Part shown: in pieces, positions 35,415-44,145 of the stretch
Layout: every line of letters begins with the position of its first letter
How positions within the stretch are numbered: position 1 is the first letter of the stretch
From: UBA961 sp014191195
Lineage (GTDB): Bacteria > Bacteroidota > Ignavibacteria > Kapaibacteriales > UBA961
NCBI GenBank assembly: GCA_964204605.1
Contig: OZ123195.1
Location: forward strand, 434,001 to 498,000
Length of the DNA stretch: 64,000 nucleotides
Reading direction: 5' to 3'
Translations under genes and position numbers: made by a program
The notes under the pieces: model-generated
The model's database searches: none
Told to the model about the DNA's origin: nothing
Seen by the model: the letters and a program-made list of their open reading frames with translations, nothing else

Positions 35415-36479
35415 ATGAAATACTTTTTATACTTTTTTATTTGTATTCAATATGTAGCTGTGTTTTGTCAAAATCCATCTATACCCTCTATTCGGATTTT
35501 CAAAAGTGATAAATCAATCATTACTTACTCTTTGAAAGACATAGATAGTATCGTTAATATTTCAATTGAACCAGTGAAGTTAATAACTGATTTAAAAGAA
35601 AAATATAATCCTTCTTTAGAGTGTACGGGAAAAATTACATTTAATGGTAATGACTCTATAACTGAATTCGGTTTTTGCTGGAGTAAAACAGAAAATCCTA
35701 CTATTGATTCAGATAAATTATATTGTAAAAGTTTAGATGGTATTAACTTTTCAGGTAGATTTTACTCAATGACTAAAAATACCAAATATTATATAAGAGC
35801 TTTTGCATACAATAAAACTGGGATTTCTTATAGTAATCAAATAGAAGAAACTACTCTTAACTCTGATGACATAAAAATTGGATCTCAGCAATGGAATCAA
35901 AAAAATTTAGATGTATTTACTTTTCGAAATGGTGACTCAATAAGTCAAGCTAAAAACTTGAAGGAATGGAATGAGTTATCAGATATGTATGGAGGTAAAG
36001 CATCATGGTGTTATTACAATTTTGATGAGAAAAATAGAGAGAAATATGGCAAACTATACAATTGGTTTGCTGTAACTGATTCACGAGGATTAGCCCCGAA
36101 TGGTTATCATATTCCAAGTCAACAAGAATGGACAAACCTAATTAGCTATTTAGGTGGGGAAGGTAATGCAAGCTTTAAGTTAAAAAATACAAGTGGTTGG
36201 GATTACGATCCTGGAGACAATACTAGTGAATTTTCTGCATTACCTGGAGGTTATTTTAATCCTCATGAAGAATTTAATTGGGGACTAGATTATATTTTTC
36301 AAGGTGAAGGACAACATGGATATTGGTGGACTTCTTCAACAGGAGCTTTAAATATGACTGAGCTAGGTTTGCCAATAGCATATAACTTAAATCTCTTAAC
36401 AGATATTTATGGCCCTATCAAAAGAGTTGTAAGTTTTTTTCGTAACTATGGTCTTTCTGTTCGTTGTATAAAAGACTAG
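35415..36479 (+). CDS. Exported FISUMP-domain protein
   Basis: A 354-residue protein with a signal peptide ending VFCQ. Next is a short segment (about 25-50, ITYSLKDIDSIVNIS) similar to one in the upstream gene. Residues 55-148 form a fibronectin III-like domain (ITEFGFCWSKTENPT, NTKYYIRAFAYNKTGISYSN). Residues 150-354 form a FISUMP domain: IGSQQWNQKNLDV, KYGKLYNWFAV, APNGYHIPSQQEW, GYWWTSS and LSVRCIKD. FISUMP proteins are abundant secreted or surface proteins in Fibrobacter and Bacteroidota; their activity is unknown. The GC-rich repeats begin just after the stop. Confidence 0.88.
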   Translation: MKYFLYFFICIQYVAVFCQNPSIPSIRIFKSDKSIITYSLKDIDSIVNISIEPVKLITDLKEKYNPSLECTGKITFNGNDSITEFGFCWSKTENPTIDSDKLYCKSLDGINFSGRFYSMTKNTKYYIRAFAYNKTGISYSNQIEETTLNSDDIKIGSQQWNQKNLDVFTFRNGDSISQAKNLKEWNELSDMYGGKASWCYYNFDEKNREKYGKLYNWFAVTDSRGLAPNGYHIPSQQEWTNLISYLGGEGNASFKLKNTSGWDYDPGDNTSEFSALPGGYFNPHEEFNWGLDYIFQGEGQHGYWWTSSTGALNMTELGLPIAYNLNLLTDIYGPIKRVVSFFRNYGLSVRCIKD

Positions 36480-36499
36480 TCTCAAAAGAGGAGTTAACC

Positions 36500-36770
36500 T
36501 CATATTCCCCTCTGGAGGGGTGCCCATAGGGCGGGGTGGGAGAAAGAAACCACCCCGTCATGGCTTCGCATGCCACCCCTCTTGTAGAGGGGAATCTATT
36601 TCTTATTCCCCTCGTGTGAGGGGAGCCCCTTGGGCGGGGTGAGAAATACCCACACCCCGACAAATCTGAATTTGCCACCCCTCTTGTAGAGGGGAATCTA
36701 TTTCTTATTCCCCTCGTGTGAGGGGAGCCCCTTGGGTGGGGTGAGAAAAAGAACACACCCCGACAATGGG
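36500..36770. repeat. GC-rich palindromic intergenic repeats, three units
   Basis: Within an AT-rich genome this 270-bp block is rich in G and C. It holds two full units (about 36503-36594 and 36603-36696) and one truncated unit (about 36705-36770). Each unit opens with ATTCCCCTC and closes with GAGGGGAAT and contains internal hairpins such as CCCCTCTTGTAGAGGGG and GGGGTGGG...CCACCCC, so a unit can fold into a branched cruciform. A 76-bp stretch (36571-36646) is repeated at 36673-36748 with one difference (C36635 versus T36737) and a period of 102 bp. The block lies between the FISUMP gene and the convergent DsbA-like gene. No cas genes or regular short spacers are present, so it is not a CRISPR array. 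Frames that cross it are not credible genes. Confidence 0.88.
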
Positions 36771-36829
36771 AATTCAAATATAAAGAACTCTTAGCAGTAC
36801 AATTTTGCATTCACTATGATTGCAAATAT

Positions 36830-37477
36830 TTATTTGAGTGATTGATGTAATGCGTCTAAAAATATATCTGGTTCTTGAGCACCAGAAAGAGCATATTTTT
36901 GATTAATGATAAAAAATGGGACGCCTCGAATACCAAGATGTTGAGCAATTTGAATATCAGCATTTACTTCATCTATAGAGTCATTTCCTTTTAAAAAACT
37001 CTTTATCTGTTTTGAATCTAGACCAGCACTTTTTCCAAGACTTACCAATGTTTTACTATCGCTGATATTTTTACCTAAAGTAAAATATGCATGAAATAAA
37101 CATTGTGCCATTTCATTGCCTTTATTATTCTGTGTTGCAAAATGAATCAAACGATGTGCATCAAAAGAATTTGCCACTTTAGCTTTATCAAACCTAAAAT
37201 CGATATTACAAGACTTTCCAGCTTCTACAACTTGTTGATGCATAGATTTAGACCATTCTCTTGATTTTCCTTTCATTTGTGCAACAATATCATATGTATC
37301 TATATCTGGCTGATAAGATAGATCAGGATATAACTGAAAACTATGCCATTGGATACTTACAGTATGTGGAAAATCCTGCAGAGCTTTTTCTAATTTCTTA
37401 ATGCCTAAATAGCAAAAAGGACATATGATATCGCTCCATATGTCTATTGTTACACTTGTTGCCACTGAAAATTCCAA
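36830..37477 (-). CDS. DsbA-family oxidoreductase, FrnE-like
   Basis: A 215-residue cytoplasmic thioredoxin-fold protein with an inserted helical domain. The redox motif is Cys19-Pro-Phe-Cys22 in IDIWSDIICPFCYLGIKK. NSFDAHRLIHFA (about 103-114) and GIRGVPFFIINQKYALSGAQ with the cis-proline after Val fit the FrnE/2-hydroxychromene-2-carboxylate isomerase-like branch. No signal peptide is evident. FrnE-like proteins act as disulfide isomerases or in oxidative stress defence; that role is inferred from family. Confidence 0.87.
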   Translation of the reverse strand: MEFSVATSVTIDIWSDIICPFCYLGIKKLEKALQDFPHTVSIQWHSFQLYPDLSYQPDIDTYDIVAQMKGKSREWSKSMHQQVVEAGKSCNIDFRFDKAKVANSFDAHRLIHFATQNNKGNEMAQCLFHAYFTLGKNISDSKTLVSLGKSAGLDSKQIKSFLKGNDSIDEVNADIQIAQHLGIRGVPFFIINQKYALSGAQEPDIFLDALHQSLK

Positions 37478-37539
37478 TATAAGAAGGGATACATAAATGA
37501 AGCGAACTTAGATGTATGATCAGCATGAATCAAGAAGAA

Positions 37540-38838
37540 TTACATTTCTCTCTTCATTTTACGAAGTTTATTTTCTAATTCAATATATGAAACAATATCA
37601 TGAGCATCTTGTGTCCGGCCAATTTTCGTATATGCTTTAATGAGCATACCGCATAAACGATTTCTTAGCTCATATCGAATAGTTTTATCTTTGATTTGGA
37701 TCCATGATTTTTGCTGGAATGGTCTTTCTAGAGTAGCAATTACTTTTTTGGGAGAAGTTCCAGTATCTGCTTCTGCAGTATGAATAACCAAAAGAACGCT
37801 ATCAACATATTTTTGAGGTGTCTTGCTATTATTTGTTCCAACAATATATTGCACTTTTTTATCGATTTTCTCTTCAATGATTTTCAGATTAGCAGAATCA
37901 AAGTTAAAAACCTTAAGTCTAGCTTGAACATTTGGCATCATTCTATTCCAAGTTCTCCCTTTTGTTATTGAACTATACCCTTTACTTCTAACTTCATTAA
38001 TAAGATATTGAGCACCTTCATAAGACAAATTTGTTGTCGACAATGCCAAAGCTGCTCTTAATCCAATCCCTCCAATCAGAGTATTTGTAAAGTCGAAAGA
38101 CCTTAAAATCGTTTGTTTGATGAATTGTCCTTGATCGAATGATCTTTGTTTATCCCCAGCGGCAAAAGCCTTCCTTGATCGTATCACTCTTAAAGCATTG
38201 GAAGCATTATTAGAATAACCCATTAGTTCAATGATACCAATTGCTTGAGAAAACCCAAATTCAACATAATAATCAATAGGAGAGACTTCGGTGATGCGCT
38301 TTATTTCCTTTAGATATCGCTCTCGCCCCAGCGTTAAGCGAACATTACCAACTAATTGTCCATTAGGATCGGTAAATTTAGCATCAGCATATGTGCTTCT
38401 AGGAACAGAAATGATTTCAATTGCACCCGAATCTAAAAAAAATCTAATAAGATGATTTGCATCTGCTCTTGCAGTTTTTTCACCTAATCGTGAATCGATG
38501 CCAATAATCATAACATTAACAATGCGACCAGATGGTTTTGGGAAAAGATCAGGATCTAGGATTACGGATGAGTCTAAAGATTCTAGCGGTGAATTAACTG
38601 TATTTCTTAAAGAGTCATATAAGTGTTGATATGTAGCGTCTTGAATTCTAATTGCTTTCAATGAATCTTTTACCACAGAATCTCTTTTGTGCTTGATAAG
38701 CATTGTTTTTATTGAGTCTTCCCGATATACTTTTTCCTCAGGAGATTCTCCACAAGAAATCAGAAAAAGAAATACAATATAGCGATAGAATATCTTAGCA
38801 AAAAAAACTTTGCCCATATGTATTGTTTCTTTAATCAT
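37540..38838 (-). CDS. LCP (LytR-CpsA-Psr)-like lipoprotein, downstream paralog
   Basis: A 432-residue protein with a lipoprotein leader (FYRYIVFLFLISCGESPEE). An LCP domain follows at about 105-290: IGIDSRLGEKTARADANHL, IEIISVPRSTYADA, SPIDYYVEFGFSQAIGIIEL, and LRVIRSRKAFAAGDKQRSFD. LCP enzymes transfer lipid-linked glycopolymers to peptidoglycan or other acceptors. The key arginines are kept, but the usual PRD(T) aspartate is Ser here. The C-terminal third is an unassigned helical region. The ATG overlaps the TGA of the upstream paralog (ATGA). A start at Met8 is an alternative. Confidence 0.75.
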   Translation of the reverse strand: MIKETIHMGKVFFAKIFYRYIVFLFLISCGESPEEKVYREDSIKTMLIKHKRDSVVKDSLKAIRIQDATYQHLYDSLRNTVNSPLESLDSSVILDPDLFPKPSGRIVNVMIIGIDSRLGEKTARADANHLIRFFLDSGAIEIISVPRSTYADAKFTDPNGQLVGNVRLTLGRERYLKEIKRITEVSPIDYYVEFGFSQAIGIIELMGYSNNASNALRVIRSRKAFAAGDKQRSFDQGQFIKQTILRSFDFTNTLIGGIGLRAALALSTTNLSYEGAQYLINEVRSKGYSSITKGRTWNRMMPNVQARLKVFNFDSANLKIIEEKIDKKVQYIVGTNNSKTPQKYVDSVLLVIHTAEADTGTSPKKVIATLERPFQQKSWIQIKDKTIRYELRNRLCGMLIKAYTKIGRTQDAHDIVSYIELENKLRKMKREM

Positions 38839-40082
38839 TTGATTGTATGTACTTTATTATCTAATTCGATAAAATCAGTTATCTCTTTAGATTCATTAAA
38901 CTTACCTGTCTTACTATAAGCTTGAATCAGCATATTACATATACTATTTCTAACGATTAATCTTTCTGATTTATCTTTGATTTGTAACCAAGATTTTTGT
39001 TTATAAGGAAATGCCAAAGCATTAATTACGCGGATAGGGGATTTTGCAGTATCAGCACTAACTTTTTTGACAAGATGTTTAATTCTTCTTTCATATCCAG
39101 CCGGAGTTTTCCTAGAACTATCCGCAATCATATATCTAACTTTCTTTTCTATTTGTTTCTCTATAGTATGTACATTAGATGAATCAAAATTGAAAAGCTT
39201 CATACTAGCCAGATAATTTGGTTTCATTCTCACCCAAATTCTTTGAGAACTTGCAGAAGAAAAACCATGTTTTTTTAACTCAGATAATAAATAGCTGGTT
39301 GCATCAAAAGAAAGATTTGTGGAAGCCAATGCTAAAGCAGTTCTAATTCCGATTTGACCAAATATTCCATCTGTTTTATCACATACTTTTAAGATAGCTT
39401 GTCTGATAAATTGTCCTTGATTATACGATCTTTGATGATCTCCAGTAGCAAATGCTTTTCTAGACCTTAAAACCCTTAATGTTGAAGCTGAATTATCATT
39501 ATAACCTAACAATTCAATAATACCCATAGCTTGAGAAAAACCAAATTCGATATAATAATCAATAGATGAAATCCTTGCAATTCTTTTAACTTCTTTCATA
39601 TATCGTTCTTGACCATAAATAGAACGAACATTGGCTATGATATTACCACCTGTTGTATCACCTTTTCTTATCTTTGCAAATGTACCTCTGGGTATAGATA
39701 TAATTTCTATCTGGCCAGAGTCTAGAAAAAATCTTACAATATGATTTGCATCTGCCCTTGCAGACTTTTGCCCAAGCCTAGAATCAATACCTGTTATAAG
39801 AATATTTACAACTCTTCCAGAAGGCATTGGAAATTGAGTTCTATGAAGCAAAACAGATGAATCTAGAACTTGATTTTGCTGAGTAGTATCTATGATATGT
39901 ATAATAGTATCTAATACTATTGGAAGAATTGAATCAATTTTTGGAACAACAATGCTTGTATCAATTGTGTCTGGAATGGTATCGATTTGTACTATCGGTG
40001 CTTTTTGATCTACTTTTTCTGTACACTGAAATAACAAAATACTTGCGCAAGCTATTATCAAGCTTCTGAACATACTACCCAT
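38835..40082 (-). CDS. LCP (LytR-CpsA-Psr)-like lipoprotein, upstream paralog
   Basis: A 415-residue protein closely similar along its length to the downstream gene, so the pair arose by tandem duplication. The leader ends SILLFQCTEK, an atypical lipobox with Gln before Cys. A Thr/Asp/Ile-rich linker (about 25-80) precedes the LCP domain: TGIDSRLGQKSARADANHI, IEIISIPRGTFA, SSIDYYIEFGFSQAMGIIEL, and LRVLRSRKAFATGDHQRS. The PRD aspartate is Gly here. The start uses AGGG 8 nt upstream. It is the first gene of the two-gene unit. 282 nt of AT-rich sequence without recognisable features separate it from lysA. Confidence 0.75.
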   Translation of the reverse strand: MGSMFRSLIIACASILLFQCTEKVDQKAPIVQIDTIPDTIDTSIVVPKIDSILPIVLDTIIHIIDTTQQNQVLDSSVLLHRTQFPMPSGRVVNILITGIDSRLGQKSARADANHIVRFFLDSGQIEIISIPRGTFAKIRKGDTTGGNIIANVRSIYGQERYMKEVKRIARISSIDYYIEFGFSQAMGIIELLGYNDNSASTLRVLRSRKAFATGDHQRSYNQGQFIRQAILKVCDKTDGIFGQIGIRTALALASTNLSFDATSYLLSELKKHGFSSASSQRIWVRMKPNYLASMKLFNFDSSNVHTIEKQIEKKVRYMIADSSRKTPAGYERRIKHLVKKVSADTAKSPIRVINALAFPYKQKSWLQIKDKSERLIVRNSICNMLIQAYSKTGKFNESKEITDFIELDNKVHTIK

Positions 40083-40364
40083 TGATTAACCCTGGAATAT
40101 ACTATTATCGCTACACTTATTCTTTTTTAAATCGTATTGTCAACCTAAATTCAATCAAACATCTACATAAAAAGGGAGCTAATGATACTAAACTACATCG
40201 AAGAACAACAATTACTCATATCAAGAAATAATAATAAGCCATAGTAAAATAATGAAAAATGATAATATTATGATTAAGTAAATATATTAAAGATTAAAAG
40301 TGAATCTATATATTCTTTATCAAAGTAGTAAATTGTTATAATATTCAAAAGTCACTACTATAAC

Positions 40365-41567
40365 ATGAATCTCACAATATCTCAATTATTACAGTGTGCC
40401 GAACAATTTGGTACTCCTTTATATGTATATAATGCTGATAATATATCATATCAGTATAATATACTCCAACATGCATTTGCATCACATCCTACACGATTTT
40501 TTTATGCATGTAAAGCATTAACAAATATATCTATATTGAAATATGTCTATCAATTAGGTGCTTCATTGGATTGTGTTAGTATCAATGAAGTTAAACTTGG
40601 GCTTTATGCTGGCTATGATCCCAAGCGAATTCTATTTACACCTAATTGCGTTGAGTTTTCAGAAATTCAAGAAGCTAAAGAATTGGGTGTCTTAATTAAT
40701 ATAGATTCCATTTCTGTATTAGAATTATTCGGCAATACTTATGGAGATACATATCCAGTGTGTATTAGGATAAATCCTCATATAGAAGCTGGTGGTAATT
40801 ATAAAATATCTACAGGGCATATAGACAGTAAATTTGGCATATCTATACATCAAATTAGACATATCGAAAGAATTGTCAAGACAACAGGTTTGCATGTGCA
40901 TGGTCTTCATATGCATACTGGTAGTGAAATTAAAGATATCGATGTTTTCCTTCAAGCATTAGATGTACTGTTTGATATGGCCAATAGATTTACTGCATTG
41001 GATTTTTTAGATCTTGGAAGCGGATTTAAAGTGCCATATAAAGCAGGAGATACCGGAACCGATATTCATAAATTAGGTGAAAAAGTAGCCCTAGCTTTTA
41101 AGACTTTTGAACAAGAGTATGGACGTCCTTTAGAAGCTTGGTTCGAACCTGGTAAATTTCTGGTAAGTAATGCTGGATATTTATTAGTAAACACGAATAT
41201 CATAAAACAAACCACAGCTACCGTTTTTGCTGGGATTAATTCGGGTTTTAATCATTTAATAAGACCTATGTTTTATGATGCTTATCACGAAATTCTTAAT
41301 GTTTCACATCCCGATGGACCCGAGCGTATCTATACAGTAGTAGGAAATATTTGTGAAACTGACACTTTTGCTTGGGATAGAGTAATACCTGAGATAAAAG
41401 AAGGTGATATTCTTTGCTTTAAGAATGCTGGGGCCTATGGTTTTGAAATGAGTAGTAATTTTAATTCTCGTTTAAAACCTGCCGAAGTACTTGTACAAAA
41501 TGGGATTCCTAGAATTATACGAAAAAGACAAACTTTCGAAGATCTTTTGCATAATCAAGTTGAATAG
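40365..41567 (+). CDS. lysA: Diaminopimelate decarboxylase
   Basis: A 400-residue fold-type III PLP enzyme that converts meso-diaminopimelate to lysine. The PLP lysine is Lys50 in FFYACKAL. Other family blocks are HGLHMHTGSEI, LDLGSGFKVPYK, the phosphate- and substrate-binding EPGKFLVSNAGYLL, and VGNICETDTFAWD with the active-site Cys from the partner subunit. DAP decarboxylase rather than arginine or ornithine decarboxylase is supported by the overall order and length. No clear promoter was found. It stands alone except for the outer-membrane protein gene 36 nt downstream. Confidence 0.95.
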   Translation: MNLTISQLLQCAEQFGTPLYVYNADNISYQYNILQHAFASHPTRFFYACKALTNISILKYVYQLGASLDCVSINEVKLGLYAGYDPKRILFTPNCVEFSEIQEAKELGVLINIDSISVLELFGNTYGDTYPVCIRINPHIEAGGNYKISTGHIDSKFGISIHQIRHIERIVKTTGLHVHGLHMHTGSEIKDIDVFLQALDVLFDMANRFTALDFLDLGSGFKVPYKAGDTGTDIHKLGEKVALAFKTFEQEYGRPLEAWFEPGKFLVSNAGYLLVNTNIIKQTTATVFAGINSGFNHLIRPMFYDAYHEILNVSHPDGPERIYTVVGNICETDTFAWDRVIPEIKEGDILCFKNAGAYGFEMSSNFNSRLKPAEVLVQNGIPRIIRKRQTFEDLLHNQVE

Positions 41568-41603
41568 AGAACATTGACTTTTACCAATTATAAAGAGCTT
41601 AAT

Positions 41604-42509
41604 ATGAGATTAAGAGCAGTTATTTATATGTTTATGTGTACTATGATTAGTATCATTAACTGTTATGGCCAAGAACCTGCTAAGCAGAACTTAGGAGATC
41701 TGCAAAAAGCCGATAGTACTTGGTATATGATTGTGCTAAAAGATGGAACTTCGCTCACTGCGAATATTCTTATGCAAGATCAAAAAACAATGATTGTTTC
41801 TACGCAATCACTGCCCAGGCTTGAATTAGCACAAGATCAAATAGTATCAGTAAACAAAATACAATCTGTAAATATTAAAAGTGGGGAATACCGTTTTCCT
41901 AATCCAAATGAAACCCGATATTTATTTGCACCATCAGCGATAAATCTTAAAAAAGGGGAAGGATATTATCAAAATACATATCTACTCCTTCATTCTTTTA
42001 ATTATGGAATTACAGATAACTTTTCAATTGGTGGTGGTTTTGAATTTTTAACCACACTTGGTGTGATAGGAGATACTTATTTTAATCCTATTTGCTTTCT
42101 AACACCAAAACTAGGTTTTCAGGTGCAAGAAAAATTATATCTAGGTGTTGGTATGTTGATAGGAAATATACCTGGTATGACATATCCATTAATAATGGGA
42201 TATGGTCTTGCGACTTATGGAGATACAGAAGATAATATGACATTAGGTGTTGGGATGGGCACATCGGAATTTACTACGCCTAAATCACCTGTATTTACTC
42301 TAAGTGGCATGACAAGGATATCAAAAAGGATGTCTTTAATTACAGAAAACTGGATTTTACCATTGGATATCTATCAACCAATCTTTTCATATGGAATTAG
42401 ATTTTCAGGAGAACAAATGTCTGCAGATTTTGCTTTAATTAATAATGCAGAGTTTGCTGAAGGATTCTTTTTAGGTATTCCATATGTAGACTTTGTAGTT
42501 AAATTTTAG
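41604..42509 (+). CDS. Outer-membrane beta-barrel protein of unknown function
   Basis: I start it at ATG 41604 (301 residues), preceded by AAAGAG at about 10 nt; the frame upstream opens with TTG. A signal peptide ends NCYGQ. The N-terminal part (about 35-85) is a small beta domain (MIVLKDGTSLTANILM). It is followed by NETRYLFAPSAINLKKGEGYYQNTY (positions 104-128) and repeated Gly-rich amphipathic strands (YGITDNFSIGGGFEF, KLYLGVGMLIG). The protein ends with Phe (VDFVVKF), typical of a barrel recognised by the BAM machinery. I recall the same pattern in unassigned Bacteroidota proteins; no function is known to me. Confidence 0.65.
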   Translation: MRLRAVIYMFMCTMISIINCYGQEPAKQNLGDLQKADSTWYMIVLKDGTSLTANILMQDQKTMIVSTQSLPRLELAQDQIVSVNKIQSVNIKSGEYRFPNPNETRYLFAPSAINLKKGEGYYQNTYLLLHSFNYGITDNFSIGGGFEFLTTLGVIGDTYFNPICFLTPKLGFQVQEKLYLGVGMLIGNIPGMTYPLIMGYGLATYGDTEDNMTLGVGMGTSEFTTPKSPVFTLSGMTRISKRMSLITENWILPLDIYQPIFSYGIRFSGEQMSADFALINNAEFAEGFFLGIPYVDFVVKF

Positions 42510-42511
42510 TG

Positions 42512-43747
42512 TTATTTCGGCCTATATCCAATTGTTTCAGAATATGTTCCAATAGATTGCCAAGATGATTTACCCGCTTGGCTTCTTATACCTAGCATAT
42601 CAAAACTTGCATATTTCCTATCGCCATTTTCATCTAATATTGTCCAACCAGTTGCACCATAATATAATTCTGCTTGTTTCATGATGGCTTGTCTAAAGAA
42701 TTCTTTACTCATATCCTTGGAATCAGATCCCATAATAGATAGTGCTGTAATCATAATTGCATCATATACTCCTAAAGCATAGGCATCTGGTGTATTGCCT
42801 GTTTTATTTTGAATAGCTAAGATTATTGGATCAGCTTTTGTAAAAGCTTCTCCAATCCCAAATGCTGGACATGGATATCCCACTTTTTCAAAGAACTTGG
42901 GTTGAGATAATAATGCTTGTGACCCAACTGTTCCATCTCCACCATACCAACTTATCGATGATAGCAAGGTGTCATTACTCGTAATGTAAGATGCTATGTC
43001 GACTACTTCATCAAATCCTGGATTATAGATTGCTATAGCATTAATACCATATTGTTTAATTGCGTTTACACAGGTTTCTTTTAAAGTTGCAAGTACTTTT
43101 GAATAATCACTAATTCCAGGTTCATAGGAGATATCATTTAAAACAATTCCTCCATTTTTGGCAAATGCAGTTTTTGCTGATACGCTAAGACCTTTATTTC
43201 CAATATCATTTCTCCAAAATGGAATCATTACTGTCTTTGCTTCATATCTCATCATAGATGCTATTGCAGGGCCTTCTTTAGTGTCATTAGGACATATCCT
43301 TAAAATATAGTCATTTGGAATTGCCAAAGAACCTGCGGTGCTGGATGGACTAATTAATAATATTCGGGCACTATCGGCATAGGATTTTAAGACAGATAAT
43401 TCTGCACTTGATTGAGGGCCAATCAGAATGTGAATCTTCTTGCTATTAGCTTCTTTAAGTGATGCTAAGGCTAGGTCAGGAATTAATTTTGTGTCAAAAT
43501 TACTAAATGAAAATCGAGTTGTTAATCCTCTTTCAGCTGCAATCGCATTTGCTTGATTAATTGCAATATCAGCAGCTGCAATGGCATCTTTACCTAAAGT
43601 ATTCCAATTGCCAGTAAGTGAGAATAATCCTCCAATCACAATCAAGGAATCTGAATTATCATCATTATGTACTTCGCTTTGATTTTCTTTACATGATGAG
43701 AAGAAGACACTAGAAATAATAAATAGCGTAATAAAAGAATGTTTCAT
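42512..43747 (-). CDS. Branched-chain amino acid-type ABC substrate-binding lipoprotein (orphan)
   Basis: The start at ATG 43747 (411 residues) begins the lipoprotein leader MKHSFITLFIISSVFFSSCKEN. The mature part is a type I periplasmic binding protein of the LIV family: IGGLFSLTGNWNTLGKDAI (about 38-56), ILIGPQSSAELSVLKSYAD, SPSSTAGSLAIPNDYILRICP, and DAYALGVYDAIMI. No permease or ATPase genes accompany it, so it may serve a transporter encoded elsewhere or act as a sensor. Its 3' end is 2 nt from the convergent outer-membrane protein gene. Confidence 0.85.
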   Translation of the reverse strand: MKHSFITLFIISSVFFSSCKENQSEVHNDDNSDSLIVIGGLFSLTGNWNTLGKDAIAAADIAINQANAIAAERGLTTRFSFSNFDTKLIPDLALASLKEANSKKIHILIGPQSSAELSVLKSYADSARILLISPSSTAGSLAIPNDYILRICPNDTKEGPAIASMMRYEAKTVMIPFWRNDIGNKGLSVSAKTAFAKNGGIVLNDISYEPGISDYSKVLATLKETCVNAIKQYGINAIAIYNPGFDEVVDIASYITSNDTLLSSISWYGGDGTVGSQALLSQPKFFEKVGYPCPAFGIGEAFTKADPIILAIQNKTGNTPDAYALGVYDAIMITALSIMGSDSKDMSKEFFRQAIMKQAELYYGATGWTILDENGDRKYASFDMLGIRSQAGKSSWQSIGTYSETIGYRPK

Positions 43748-43790
43748 AGGAATAAATATCATTTTTTAAGTCAGAAAAAAAATACAACAA

Positions 43791-43988
43791 TCACAGTTTC
43801 AAATATAGCAATACTATTGATGTTAAAGTCATTATCATTAATGCTATAAATCCTGCAATATTAATGAAGGTAGTATTGGTAAATTCACCCATAATACTTT
43901 TATTGTTTGAAATGTATAGTATTATAGCAATTAATAGAGTGCAGTATAACCATATAAAATAGCAGTATAAATGAGGGCTTGTATCGAA
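43791..43988 (-). pseudogene. C-terminal remnant of an NRAMP-type divalent metal transporter
   Basis: The minus frame from 43988 down to a TGA at 43791 reads about 65 residues with no start. It includes LLIAIILYISNNKSIMGEFT, then a last hydrophobic helix (IAGFIALMIMTLTSIVLLYL). A helix followed by N-K-x-I-M-G-E/K-[FY]-x-N and then another helix is the normal C-terminus of Nramp/MntH transporters. An in-frame stop (43989-43991) precedes it and the rest of the transporter is absent. The neighbouring frame at 43989-44228, which overlaps the 3' end of the beta-helix gene, could hold further scrambled remnant, but I cannot support a gene there. The call is from motif recognition only. Confidence 0.5.
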
Positions 43989-44145
43989 CTAATTCCTAAA
44001 TAATGCTATGATAAAATACATGATAAGACCAGAAAATCCCTTTCCAAAATCGACATCGCCATTTATTTCTGAAATTGTTTTATGCTGGGATATTTTATGT
44101 TCATCATAGATTGTAATCTTGAAATTAGAGGAAAAATCATATTCA

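Noticed and set aside
36571..36748. Direct repeats considered as a CRISPR array
   Set aside because: Only two copies of a 76-bp unit with a 26-bp gap are present. The repeats are internally palindromic several times and no cas genes are nearby.
36418..36810. A 130-codon minus-strand frame across the GC-rich repeats
   Set aside because: It is made of the palindromic repeats and gives a repetitive Arg/Gly/Pro/Ser peptide (SPHTRGIRNRFPSTRG twice). It overlaps the FISUMP gene end and has no credible start or family.
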